Origin: Branchinecta lynchi
Lineage: Eukaryota; Arthropoda; Branchiopoda; Anostraca; Branchinectidae
Direction: 5' to 3'
DNA length: 64,000 bases
NCBI GenBank assembly: GCA_023053575.1
Contig: JAKZAP010000017.1
Coordinates: 10,547,501-10,611,500 of the forward strand
Part shown: piece after piece, positions 53,754-64,000 of the stretch
Layout of the letters: every line of letters begins with the position of its first letter
How positions within the stretch are numbered: the first letter of the stretch is position 1
The notes under the pieces: generated by a model
Told to the model about the DNA's origin: nothing
The model's input: the letters and a program-made list of their open reading frames with translations, nothing else
Databases searched by the model: none
Program-made: the position numbers and the translations under genes

Positions 53754-54189
53754 ATTCACTCCTTCAGTTTGTTAATGGCAAAGTCTCTACGAACTCCTTT
53801 GGCGAACACAGTGGACCTCGAAAACGCATCGACAGTGTTTTACAAAGGGTTAAGCGGCTTTCACACTGTGCTACGCAACCTCTGCGTCGCGCTTGCGGTG
53901 ACAACGCAGAGCTTACGCAGGCAAATAAAACGCAGCGCCTCAGATTTTTCAGTGAAAAATGGAAGTTTTGAAGACAAACTGGAGAAAACCTACTAACGAT
54001 GAAGAAAAGCTTAGTAGTGCTGAAAGAAACGAAAATTCAGCTCAAGAAACCGAGAAAGGAAAATGTAAATACACATCCAGCGTGAAAGCTTGTCGCGCAG
54101 GTGTGAAAGATACTGTACGCAACCTCTACGCAGCGCAAGATAAAGGTAGAGTAGCGCATCGCAGCGACGCGTCAGTGTGAAAGCGGCTT

Positions 54190-54350
54190 TAATATAATAT
54201 ATAATATAATATTTATTTGTGACCCACTGTACAGATTTAAGATAGTGGAGTAATGAAAGAAAAGAAAAGAAATAAAGATAGTACAACATATCACACACAA
54301 CAACAAAAAAGCACTCAATGAAAAAGCCGGATGAGGCCGTGGTGCGCACC
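54190..54350 (-). repeat. Possible LINE 3' end with (ATATT) tail
   Basis: ATAATATATAATATAATATT, then TTATTTGTGACCCACTGTAC and AGATAGTGGAGTAATGAAAG, match the layout of the AGAAAGCGGAGTAA LINE 3' ends. Confidence 0.45.
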
Positions 54351-55619
54351 TAGGCGGAAACACGCGTCAGCACCAATATTGGTCTGCAGATTTTCCAGCG
54401 AACATAAGATGTCGCTAGCTCCGTAACGATTTACAAGGCGTCTAGAATAAAATCAGATGACGTTTGTGTTAACACAGTCAACGATGATTCGCAGTCAGCT
54501 TGGGCTGAAGGAATATTTACGCTAGATTTTCTTTTTCCCCAAGAGTTCTTGATCGTTTGTGCCTCAAGGGTTTTGCTTACCAATTGAATTCCTAGCCCTG
54601 CTAAAGTGTGCATCTCAAACAGACAGTGCAAACGAACTTATGGCTGTATAACAATGTACTTTATTTCCTTATTAGCATGTATTACACACGCTAGCACTGG
54701 ATTGTCATTCACGCAAATAACACATGAGAATTACATAAGTAGACATTTCCTCTATACGTACAACTGAAAAATATAATTTGACATCTCGAATTAAAATATG
54801 GGGTAAAATAAGGCTAAGTGACACATTTTCTTGGCTTTGGAGATTCCCTAATCGGTTCCCTAACACACCAAGCAAGTGTCACCCTTTAGTTAAAATACGT
54901 ACAAACTAACCTTGCAAGTAGCTTATGAGCTTACAGCTGTTGTTTAGTTGTAACTCGAGATTTCGTCTGATTTTATGGCGTTAGTACACTATCAGAAGTT
55001 TCATAACGCAGCACAAGGATCCGCGGTTTCAACAGACAACGCTTGGGATGTAATCTGTTGTCGCAAAAAAAGCCAAAAAACATGTGCTGAATTTTCCAAT
55101 ATCATGACGCCAAACAAAAGAGTCGGCAGATGCTTTTTTGGCGGTTTTTCGGCTCTTCCTAGCAAAGCTTGTTATGCGTAAAGTTTCATGCATAACGTGT
55201 GTCGCGACAACAGATTACGTCCCAAGTGTTGTCTGTTGAAATCGCGCATCCTTCTGTTGTCTGTCATGAAACTTCTGACAGTGTAGTTGGCCTGTTCTGT
55301 TTTGTTTTGGCCGTTTCTGTTCTGTTTAGTATTTTTTTGACCACCGTGTAGCTGTGATCCTGGCTCTGCTAGATTCGCCCTTGTTGTACATCCCTTTTGG
55401 GAGTTGGCGACTCGAGATTTCCTTCCTTTGATGTACAGCAAGAGGATTAGTTGATAAACGTTTTGCGGTGGCGAGTCGGAAATTATCGCCGAAAGTATCA
55501 TGGTAATGAAAAGTGGTTCTGCCTCCAGAATTCTGCCCATACCGAGATTTGGGAATGATGATGATGATAATGTTATTAACTCACTGAACTACAAGATAAC
55601 AAGTGAAGTATCAAATAGA

Positions 55620-56340
55620 AAGTAATAAACACAAAAAAATGGACACAAGAACGTAAATCGGCTAATCATGTAACTAAAAGCGTAAACTTGAAATACGGTG
55701 TGGCCAGGAGGGGGGGGGGGGCACAGGCATAAAATCTACTGACATCTATCCTTATTTCAGTCAACTTTCAAGAAAAGGACCCATCCACCCGTTCCCATAG
55801 TGTCCGAAGACCTCATTTACCAACTATATACCCAGGGAAAAATCCAGAATTATGTCACTTTGAAAGGGCCCCACCCGGAATAAATCCCAAATTTCAAACC
55901 AAACCACCCGCCCCTCCCGGCTAGATGTCAGTAGGGTTCATATCTGTGCCACCCTGGGTCTGTTAATAAAGTAATAAAGAAAAGAAAACACACACAAAAT
56001 TGGGCACACGAACGTTTAATCGGCTAAGCATGTAACGAAACGCACTAAAAGCGGAACGGTGATATACGGTGTGGCTGGAGGGGGGGGGGGGGCACAGGGA
56101 TGAAAACTACTGATATCTAACCTTAAATCAGTTAACTTTCAAGAAAAGGACCCATCCACGCCCATTGCCATAGGGTACAAAGACATTATTTACCAACTAT
56201 AATACCCAGGGAAAAATTCAGAACTCTGTCACTCTGAAAGTGACCTGGCTGGAATATACTTCAGACCAAGCAACCCGCCCCCACCCGGCTAGATTTCAGT
56301 AGGATGTACACCTATGCCATCCTGGGTCCGGTGAATATTG
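55620..56340. repeat. 371-bp tandem duplication with G tracts
   Basis: TACGGTGTGG followed by a G tract recurs at a 371-bp step (55699 and 56070), with parallel flanks (TCGGCTAA-CATGTAAC, AAGAAAAGGACCCATCCAC, CGGCTAGAT-TCAGTAGG). The copies are 85-90% alike by eye. Confidence 0.8.
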
Positions 56341-56560
56341 GATCCTGTATTCTTTTAGTCCAGTTTAATATTTAAATATAAACAAATGTATCCACTGTTT
56401 AAAGATTTGACGAGTAAATCAGCTGAGATTTTTCCTACGATATTGCGTCCCTTCTTGACAAGGTTCTCGTCAGGCTGTAGCCGCAAGGACCGAACTTGCA
56501 ATGGAAGTAAATGAAGTTTCGAGCAACTTTAAATATCCCATTTGGGGGGTTACTTCTTAA

Positions 56561-58238
56561 AGGACCTGTCTTACCTGTAATGTTAATTCAACCTTTTTCC
56601 ATAATTGCTCCATTTCTAAACCCGGAGACCCCTATTTTGTACGGTATATTCTAACCCCTCTAAAAACAAGAGCTGCAAGCTCATATGGCACTTGTAAGGC
56701 TGGGTCAGAGGATGAAAGTAGGAATTCTTCAGTTCGTGGGTTTGTTGTGATTTTTTGTAAGCAAAACCCTTGAGATAATGGGTCCTTGGAAATCACGAGA
56801 ACGTATCGTTTGGTAATACATTTGGCTGTGATGATGCGCACTTTAGGGGCGCTAGAAATTCATCTGTAATCAAAACTCTTGAAGCAAAAATGATGATGAG
56901 CTCATCGGGAGAATGAAATGTATATTTTAATCAAAAGTATCATTTGTACTTTAAGAAATTCAGTTGTAAGCAAAACCCATGAGGCAAAAATATTCTAATC
57001 ATGCCAAGTCTCTAATGTTAAAGTTTCATGGTCCTAGCACATCTGGAAGTACTTTAACTGGTGATCACCGGAATTCCGGACCCCCCCTTTCTCCCCCCAC
57101 AGTGCTCGAACCCGATCCAGTTCTGTCACTGATGAATCTAGGGCTTGTGCTTGTTCCTCCCACCAAGTTTCATCCCAATCGCTCCACTCTTAGCGTGTCA
57201 CAAGATTTACGGCTCCCCCTCTGACCCCCCCCCCACAATAATTGGATCCGGTTCGGACTTCACATGGGACATCCGAGACACGAGGTCTTTCCGAATATCA
57301 AGTTTCATTAAGATCTGATCACCCGTTCCAAAGTTACACGTACCTCTAGATTCCGGATTCCCCTTCTCTCCACTCCCCCCACGGTGGTCGGATCGGGGAA
57401 GTGACTATTTCTAAGTTATTTTGATTTGGTCCCTGGTACGCTTGCCAAGTTTCACTGTCCCAGCCCACCTAGAAGTAACTTAACTCCGTATCACCGGAAT
57501 TCCGCCCCACCCCCTCCAACTCCCACCACAGTGCACGAATCCCGTCCGCTTCTGCCAATGATGTACCTAGGGCTTGTGCTTGTTCCTCTCACCAAGTTTC
57601 ATCCCGATCCCTCCACTCTAAGCTTGTCATATGATTTCCGCCCCCCCCCCCCCCTGCGCCCCCTCCCACATTACCGGATTCGGTCCGGACTTGAAATGGA
57701 ACATCTGAGAACGTCTCTCCAAATATCAACTTTCATTAAGATCCGATAACCCGTTCGAAAGTTATGCTTGCCACTAAATTCCGGCTCCCCTCCCTCCCCC
57801 CACGATGGTCGGATCGGGCAAGTGACTATTTCCAACTTAGTTTGTTCGGGTCCCTAATATGCCTGCCAAGTTTCATCGTCCTAGCATGTCTGGAAGTACC
57901 CTAACTCGCAAATACCGGACTAACCGACCGACCGACAGACCGACGGAAAAGTGATCGGTATATGACACTTGGCCGAAACACGCTGATTTTCTCGCTTGCC
58001 GTATTTTGCTACCTCCGATGTGCATCACGCGGCGACGGTTGTCTGAAAGAAGTTTGTCCATCAGAAAACGGTTATGTAAATTGTTTCCCTGTATTCGCTG
58101 TTTTCGCAAGTCAACGGGTCTCGGAAAAGGCTTAAAACATCCAAAACCGCGGGTTATTTTTTGAAAGCCGAGCCTAGTTTTAAAATATTCAAATATTTTA
58201 AAATACTGTAAGTTGAAGAGTAAATGTGCGAGGGTCCT
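56561..58238 (+). mobile_element. TTAA-type MITE family A, split by a C-rich element
   Basis: The left part (56561 to about 56665) and right part (about 57977-58238) match consecutive parts of 16392-16743. Between them lies a 1.3-kb C-rich repeat. The left flank is TTAA; the right is degraded (TTCA). Confidence 0.7.
56667..57977 (+). repeat. C/G-rich family element, single C-rich arm, inserted in a MITE
   Basis: It starts ACAAGAGCTGCAAGCTCATA and ends CGGTATATGACACTTGGCCG; MITE family A sequence lies on both sides, which fixes its ends. It has about three units and the terminal ACCG tetranucleotide run. Confidence 0.72.
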
Positions 58239-58739
58239 TTCAGAATAAGCTAGTGTTGAAATATCATTTTGGGCACGGGTGCCTTTTTGCTACTCTATTT
58301 GGCTCGTTGACATGGGAATGCACTGCATTATTTGGATTCTGTTGGGGGATGTTTTTCATTTTTCACTATTTGCTCTGATATGACGCTCAGAATATCTACG
58401 GCCGTCCTCATAACTCAGAATTCTACTACGACGCGGAAAATTTGAATCTCAACACAAATGCGGCTTTTCAGTGGCCAGTGATCAGGTTGCGGAAGGTAGC
58501 TCAGTGCGTGAAAACTTATATACATCGCTTTCGTCAAGCACACAACACAGGTACAAGCGCATAGAGGTACCAGAAATCCGCAGGGACATTCCACTGTATG
58601 GAATATATTATTCGTGAATAGTGGACGAACGAATTAACGCATTTTTAGCGGGCCGTCCAGTCTCTTTAAGTGAATACGTGATGGGTAACTGGATGTCCTG
58701 TATCACACCTTTTCGGTTAAACTTTAAATGAGGTTCTGT

Positions 58740-59457
58740 TGTGAATAAGGGGTTTGAGGTTTGGATTCCTTTTCACTGAATAAAGCCATTGTCCGTTTCC
58801 GTTAGTGAAATCTCGCCTGTGTCTCGGTTTATGCCTGCGCGGTGTTTCTTTATTTAAACGGCTTCTCTTTTTATTTAAACGGCTAATCGTAGTCGGCGGC
58901 AGTATTCAATAATTTGTTGCAAAAATAGAAAAAACGAAATTGGAAAAGAAAAAACATAAATCAGGCAAAGAATTAAAGATAGTAATGAAATCTGAGTCGA
59001 TTTAAATACTTTCTGTAGGACTTTATTTAGTTTATTTTTCCAAATTTTTGGTTTGATCTTGATAAGTTGTAGGGGCTGAATCCTCGCTGGTGGTTCTTTG
59101 GTGAAACCTCTTTCCATTCTGGTTCGGTTAACGCCTTGGCGTTGCGGAGGTTCGATGCGGTCAAGTCTGTTCTTTGGTCGCGCTCTTCGTCCTGACGCCT
59201 TTGTCGTCGCTCTTAGGGTTCGGTAGGCTGGACAGTCTCTGTTTTAAAAAGTAGGCTACATCGTCGTTAACCAACTTCATCTCTCTCCATTTCCTCCCGA
59301 GTAGCCTATGAGTGGACAGAATGAAGACTCTACTCCGATTATGTTTTGGACCTAAGTAGTGAGAGGCCTCGTTACTCGGTGCCACATCTCGACTTTTACC
59401 CATCATTGATTTGTTTTGTAGCTTAGTTCCGGTCTTTCTCGACTTCTAGTGTCGGTT
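58740..59457. other. Unidentified sequence with two minus-strand ORFs
   Basis: Frames of about 80 codons at 58875-59117 (with a hydrophobic segment) and 59161-59406 are open, with no family recognised. They could be remnants of a LINE or other element whose 3' end is at 59458. Confidence 0.3.
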
Positions 59458-59790
59458 GTTTTTTATTTATTTATTTATCACCCGTCATTTCAAACAGAAA
59501 AGAGATGGAGTACAAAAACGAAAAGAAAAACAAAACAAAAGCAAAACGTAACACTTTCGTAGGAAGCACACACAAATTAATTAGCTTTGTAAAAATTATT
59601 AGCTTTGCAGTTCTTTGCCTGCCGTCATTTCCAGCATATCGTGTTCTTTTGTCCTTGTACTCTGGCAAGCATAGGTTTTGTTTATTAGCTCGGGGGATTT
59701 CCCGTCTGCGTTTTCCTCTTAGCCTTTTTATATTCCTCCCTTGACCGACCTGTTTCGTGTTCGTATACGAAGCCTGAATATATTCAGGCT
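59458..59790 (-). repeat. Possible LINE 3' end with (AAATA)n tail
   Basis: TTTTTTATTTATTTATTTATC followed by CCCGTCATTTCAAACAGAAA and GGAGTACAAAAACG has the same layout as the other LINE 3' ends here. No protein was recognised in it. Confidence 0.35.
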
Positions 59791-60244
59791 TTTATAAATG
59801 GAGATATTCGTGCCGAGAGCGGGACACCGCCTTTATTCTTTCTGCTCTTTGGGATCCCAAACAGGCTATCATATATTTGAATATGTGTCCTATACTATGC
59901 TGCATTGAGCCGAAGACCCTGTTTGGTACCATATTTCGGATTCTGCTGGTTTTCGCTAAATTTGCCAAGTTAAGTTCCCCAAACCTGGCAATCTTAGTGT
60001 TCTTAGTGCTTTTAGAGTCATTTTTGCACTTAATCTGAACGAAATTCGAATCAATTTTTTGGGTGCTATCCACTTTGTTTTAAAGTAGTTGCGATACTAA
60101 TAATTTCACCGGAATCATTTCTTACTTGCACAAAGGTTGGGTCATAGGAATTTGGGGCAACGGGGGCTGGTTGAAGGTCAAAAGCATATAAATGTATTAG
60201 AGCTATTTAATATGGAATTCTCTCCTTTTGTCGTGATGTTACAG

Positions 60245-60393
60245 GTTCTCACATACGAGTCTTGACAGACGCCACAACGGCCAAGGCCTATAAGTTGTTT
60301 TCTTTTCCTATATCATTTGCCATTTTTAAATTAATCCCTGGATTATGCTTAGTGTTTTTTGTGTTTTGTTATTTTTCTTCGTCTATGTTCTGA
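60245..60393 (+). CDS. cdc45: cdc45 terminal exon (candidate), with unusual hydrophobic tail
   Basis: The acceptor TCGTGATGTTACAG at 60231-60244 has a good pyrimidine tract just upstream. Its two leading bases GT complete a Ser codon with the A left by the previous exon. The frame reads SHIRVLTDATTAKAYKLFSF and then about 28 mostly hydrophobic residues before TGA at 60391. The first part can be laid against the CDC45 C terminus (VIELKAEDRSKFLDAL), but identity is low. A poly(A) signal follows 75 bp after the stop, as expected for a last exon. The tail is longer and more hydrophobic than in known CDC45 proteins, so the exon or its stop may be wrong. Confidence 0.55.
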
Positions 60394-60467
60394 TAATTGC
60401 ATAGTTAAGTGTTAAATTGTAGTTAGTAGGTTGTAGATGTAAAATACCGTATTATCGGTTATTCGCG

Positions 60468-60473
60468 AATAAA
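60468..60473 (+). promoter_or_regulatory. cdc45: poly(A) signal AATAAA, probable cdc45 3' end
   Basis: A canonical AATAAA lies 75 bp after the candidate cdc45 stop codon and is followed by TA-rich and then C-rich sequence. It is the first such hexamer downstream in the sense direction, which supports a transcript end near 60490. Confidence 0.55.
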
Positions 60474-60562
60474 GTACCTACCTAACTATATTATATATAT
60501 ATATTAGCCTAAGGTCACCCCCCCCCCCCGCCTGCACTTAAAAAAATTTCTCCGAATAAGGA

Positions 60563-60674
60563 TGCAGTATTTGCTACTGTGATTGGTCTTATCTCTATTG
60601 GGAGAAGATTAATCCGAATTAGGGGTAATGTTATCTCAATAAAGATAAAATTTATCCCAGTAGCAAATACTGCA
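60563..60674. repeat. 112-bp inverted repeat just after the cdc45 poly(A) signal
   Basis: TGCAGTATTTGCTACTG and its exact complement CAGTAGCAAATACTGCA bound a short interior that also pairs in part (TCTTATCTCTATTGGGA with AATAAAGATAAAATTTATCCC loosely). Probably a small MITE. Confidence 0.65.
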
Positions 60675-61057
60675 AGATTTTTTTTTACAGTGTGACCCCA
60701 AATGAAAAACACTCCGTCCATCAGTCTACCTGTGACCGTATAACTGGCGAGTGGTTTTAGATAGTGTTCTTAATATGGTCAGACCAAGAGCGAAATCCGG
60801 ATAGGTTAGAAATTTCTCGAGGAAAAACACGGCCAATTATAATCTCTATTCCTTGTAACCGACAAGGCTTTAGTAAGTTGTGAACATGTTTGGCTGCCCC
60901 TCAGTTTCACTATGTTTCACTCGTTGGACTATGTTTAAAGACAAAAAAAATACATCATTAACATTCCTGCCAGGAAAGCACTGGCTAAGGTAGGAAAATA
61001 ACCTATATTAATTAAACGACAGACAGAATCAACTAGCTGAATACACTACTTAAAGTA

Positions 61058-62268
61058 CAAGACCAAAGGTTTCGATGGGATCCCAAAAATTCAATATCTG
61101 ATCCAGACAACTGGGTCTTGTCTTAGCCAGATCCAACCATCGCCAGACTCCTTGAACATTTTTACAATTAAAATTCAGAAACAGATTAAGGCCAAATAGC
61201 TAATCATCTGAGAAAACCAAGTCGGATATGGCTTCAGCATGTGTGTTTATCCCTCTAAGTCATATAAGTTTTGACGAAAACTTCCTGCCACTACTGCCAA
61301 TTTCCCGGTTTCGGCCTAACTCCAGAACTAATTGTCCGGCGAAAAAAGAAAGCTCAAAAATGAACTCAGGGTATCTTCTTTCCCCAATAATGAATATGTA
61401 ATCAACTTCAAATAAAAATTTAAATTGTAACAAATTTTCCGACTCGAGCCGGACTCCGGTCGAACTATATGTCCAGGTAAAGCATGATTGTCACACACTG
61501 ATTCAGCATCTCCTCTTACCCCTAAATCGGTTATCTAATCAACTAGAAACTTTAACTTTTACCAATTTTCCGGTTTTGGCCGGATTCCGGGCGAACTACA
61601 TGTCCGGATAGAAAATTGTTTTCACACAAGTGTTCAGCATGTCTTCTTGCCCTAAATCGAACATCTAATCAACTTCAACTAAAACTTTTAGTTTTAACAA
61701 ACTTTCCGTTTTGGGCCGAATTCCGGGCGAACTACTTGTCCGTCGAGAAAATGGTGTTCACCACCGTGTTCAGCGTGTCTTCCTACCCCTAAATCGAACA
61801 TCTAATCAACTTAAAATAAAATTTTTACTTTTAACAAACTTTCCGGTTTGGGCCTGATTCCGGAGAAAATGGTGTTTACCACCGTGTTCAGCGTGTCTTC
61901 CTACTCCTAAACCGAACATCTAATCACCTTAAAATAAAACTTTTCCGGGCGAACTACTTTTTCGATGACAAAATGGTTTTCACCATCGTGTTCAGCATGT
62001 CTTCTTACCCCATAACCGACTATCACATTAGCTGTTTCAATATAATTTGTTTGCCCCTTCATTTGAACCCCCACCCCTAAATCTGGGGCTACAAAGCCCA
62101 TCTACGAAATCGACTGGTACGACGACCCAACGAATCCTCACACCAAGTTTCATCAAAATATCTCATTCCCTTCGAGAGTTATCGTGCTTACAGACGGACG
62201 GGCGGACAGACGGACAACTTTTGTGATGTCATAGGTATCCCTCCACTTACGTTTTGAGATCCCAAAAA
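61058..62268 (+). repeat. GGATCC-family repeat, copy 4
   Basis: Full-length + copy ending ACGTTTTGAGATCCCAAAA, with six internal units and the ACGG run. Confidence 0.75.
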
Positions 62269-62449
62269 GGAGGAGAGGAAACAAAAACTATGGTTTCAAC
62301 TTTAGATGGAAAAGAGAAATAAGGAACGAGAAAGAAATAAAGCAAAAAACGGGGGGGGGGGGGGGTCTAGAGGAAGAAAATACTAAACAATTCCGGATAT
62401 CTAATGGCAGTGTAGATTCCAAATAGTCTGCGCAAAAATCTAATTAAAT

Positions 62450-63374
62450 AAGACCAAAGGTTTCGATGGGATCCAAAGAATCTACTATTTGATCCAGACA
62501 ATTGCGAACGAACTACCATACTTGTCCGGAAAAAAAAAAGTTCAGGAGCGAATTCGGCGCGTCTCCTTATCCGTACAAAAAACATCTAATCAACTTCAAG
62601 TAAAACTTTAACTTATAAATAAAAGATTCTGAACGAACTATATGTTCCGGTAAAAAAAAAATATTGTCATATACAGATTCATCGTCTCTTCTTATCCTAA
62701 ATCTGTCATCTAATCAACTTCAGATAAAACTTTAGCTTTTAACAAATTTTCCGATTTTGCGAACAAGGCGAACAAGTTGTCCGGGTAGAATATACTGTTC
62801 ACGTAATTGTTCAGCATGTCTTCTTACCCCTAGATCGAACATCTAATCAACTTCAAATAAAACTTTTACTTTAAAACTTACTACTTGTATTTGTACTTGG
62901 TTAGACATCTGATTTAGGGGTAAGAAGAGATGTTGAATCCGTGTATGACAATCATGTTTTACCCGGACATATAGTTCGCCCGGAATCCATCTGGAACCGG
63001 AACAATTGTTACAAGTTAAATTTTAATTTAAAGTTGATTAGATGTTCGATATAGGGGAAAGAAGATACGCTGAGTTCTTTTTTTGCCGGACAGGTAGTAC
63101 CGGAATTCGGCCGAAACCGGGAAATTGGCAGAAGTAAGGCAGGAAGTTTTTGTCAAAACAGATACGACTTATAGTGGAAAACATAAACATGCTGAATCCA
63201 TATCTGAACTTGGTTTTCTCAGATGATTAGCTTTTTGGCCTTAATCTGTTTCTGAATTTTAATAGTAAAAATGTTCAAGGAGTCTGGCGAAGACTGGATC
63301 TGGCGAAGACAAGACCCAATTGTCTGGATCAAATATTGCATTTTTGGGATCCCATCGAAACCTTTGGTCTTGTT
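62450..63374. repeat. GGATCC-family fold-back copy
   Basis: It begins AAGACCAAAGGTTTCGATGG and ends with the inverse of the same sequence, CCATCGAAACCTTTGGTCTT. Two starting ends thus face each other, and the strand of the internal units switches near 62880. The 3' module is absent from both arms. Confidence 0.75.
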
Positions 63375-63689
63375 GTTGACGATTTCACGATGTTTGTGGA
63401 CGACGTCACAAGAATTGTGGGTGTCATAAGCATGCAGGTCTTAATATAGTGTGAACATATTTTGGAATAAGGGTTGGAGTCCAACCTCCTACAGGAAACG
63501 TCAGACTTCTTATTTAGACCTTATATCAGTTCCTTCAGGCCTTCAGCCCGAGCCGACTACGAATCATGTTTGACTGCGATAAATAAACACATCATCTGAC
63601 ATTGATTCTAACAATAGTTCAGCCCTTCATGGCAAGGGCTTTCGATGCAATACTGAAGGGTAATATTTGTGGCTTTTCCATAACTCCTC

Positions 63690-63980
63690 TTTAGGCCTAC
63701 CCCTAAACCGACTATCTCATTAGCTTTTTAAAAATGCTTTTTGCCCCTTGATCTGAAACCCCCTCCCCACCCCTAAATATATGGGTCTGCGAACCTGACC
63801 TATATTATATTTTTTTTCTTTTTTTTTCTACTTATAACTTACAGACCTGATCCAAAAATCCTCACATTAAACATAACAAAATGTCTATACCTCTTGGAGA
63901 GCTATCGTGTCAACAGGCAGACAGGTGGAACTTTTACGAAATCATAGATATTCCGTCACTAGCGTTTTGGAATCCCAAAA
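63690..63980 (+). repeat. GGATCC-family repeat, 3' end fragment
   Basis: Only the terminal module is present: GAGAGCTATCGTG, AGGCAGACAGG and CGTTTTGGAATCCCAAAAA. Confidence 0.6.
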
Positions 63981-64000
63981 ATTAGCCTGCCATCAAAAAT

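Larger units (their letters stand above)
7458..60490 (+). other. cdc45: cdc45 gene, partial (middle and C-terminal exons), overall span
   Basis: This span gathers the exon chain of a CDC45 homologue. CDC45 binds MCM2-7 and GINS to form the CMG replicative helicase in the nucleus; it is an inactive member of the DHH phosphoesterase superfamily. The translated exons follow the recalled animal CDC45 order from the 'W-IVG' segment to near the C terminus. Junction phases agree all along the chain: 2+1, 2+1, 2+1, 2+1, 0, 2+1, 1+2. The N-terminal third (DHH-like part and acidic linker) was not recognised between 1 and 7457 and may lie upstream of the window. The apparent length is inflated by an 11.6-kb retroelement and by a duplicated segment next to an assembly gap. 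Identification rests on memory of family sequences, not on a search. Confidence 0.88.

Overview
This is a window of animal (metazoan, probably outbred invertebrate) nuclear DNA, not a microbial genome. It holds one spliced host gene with short exons and long introns. The rest is a dense, nested load of transposable elements. There are no operons or bacterial signals, and the species cannot be named from the sequence.

Host gene: exons on the + strand between about 7.5 and 60.4 kb encode the middle and C-terminal part of CDC45, the replication-helicase factor of the CMG complex. I identify it by recalled similarity to animal CDC45, with GT/AG junctions and a fully consistent phase chain. Exons are at about 7612(?)-7721, 7865-8032, 11447-11578, 17218-17478, 22128-22266, 34545-34744 (second copy 47900-48099), 53054-53130 and 60245-60393, with a poly(A) signal at 60468. 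The N-terminal exons were not found here. One tRNA-Ser(GCT) gene lies on the minus strand at 32058-32139.

Layout: 0-7.4 kb holds a hAT-type MITE with an exact 8-bp target duplication, three copies of a GGATCC-ended repeat family, and a 153-bp tandem repeat. 7.4-22.3 kb holds five cdc45 exons, a 3.9-kb C-rich/G-rich fold-back element (11674-15608), TTAA-flanked MITEs and LINE fragments. 22.6-26.0 kb is a decayed CR1-like LINE interrupted by two small DNA elements, followed by a Harbinger-type MITE (26008-26312). 26-34 kb holds a second hAT MITE, G-rich and AT-rich repeats, another TTAA MITE, the tRNA and a GGATCC-family copy.

35746-47360 is a young, apparently intact 11.6-kb Ty3/gypsy-type endogenous retrovirus-like element on the minus strand. 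It has 1137-bp LTRs that agree everywhere I compared them, a single 2251-codon gag-pol ORF and a 632-codon env whose cleavage-site and fusion-peptide layout resembles baculovirus F proteins. It sits antisense inside a cdc45 intron.

Assembly: a run of exactly 100 N (47585-47684) joins two contigs. The sequence after the gap repeats 34330-35745, including a cdc45 exon, at roughly 1-2% divergence and without the retroelement. I read this as two alleles or haplotypes placed in series rather than a real exon duplication. From 49 kb to the end come more MITEs, a G-rich tandem duplication, C-rich and GGATCC-family copies and the last cdc45 exons.
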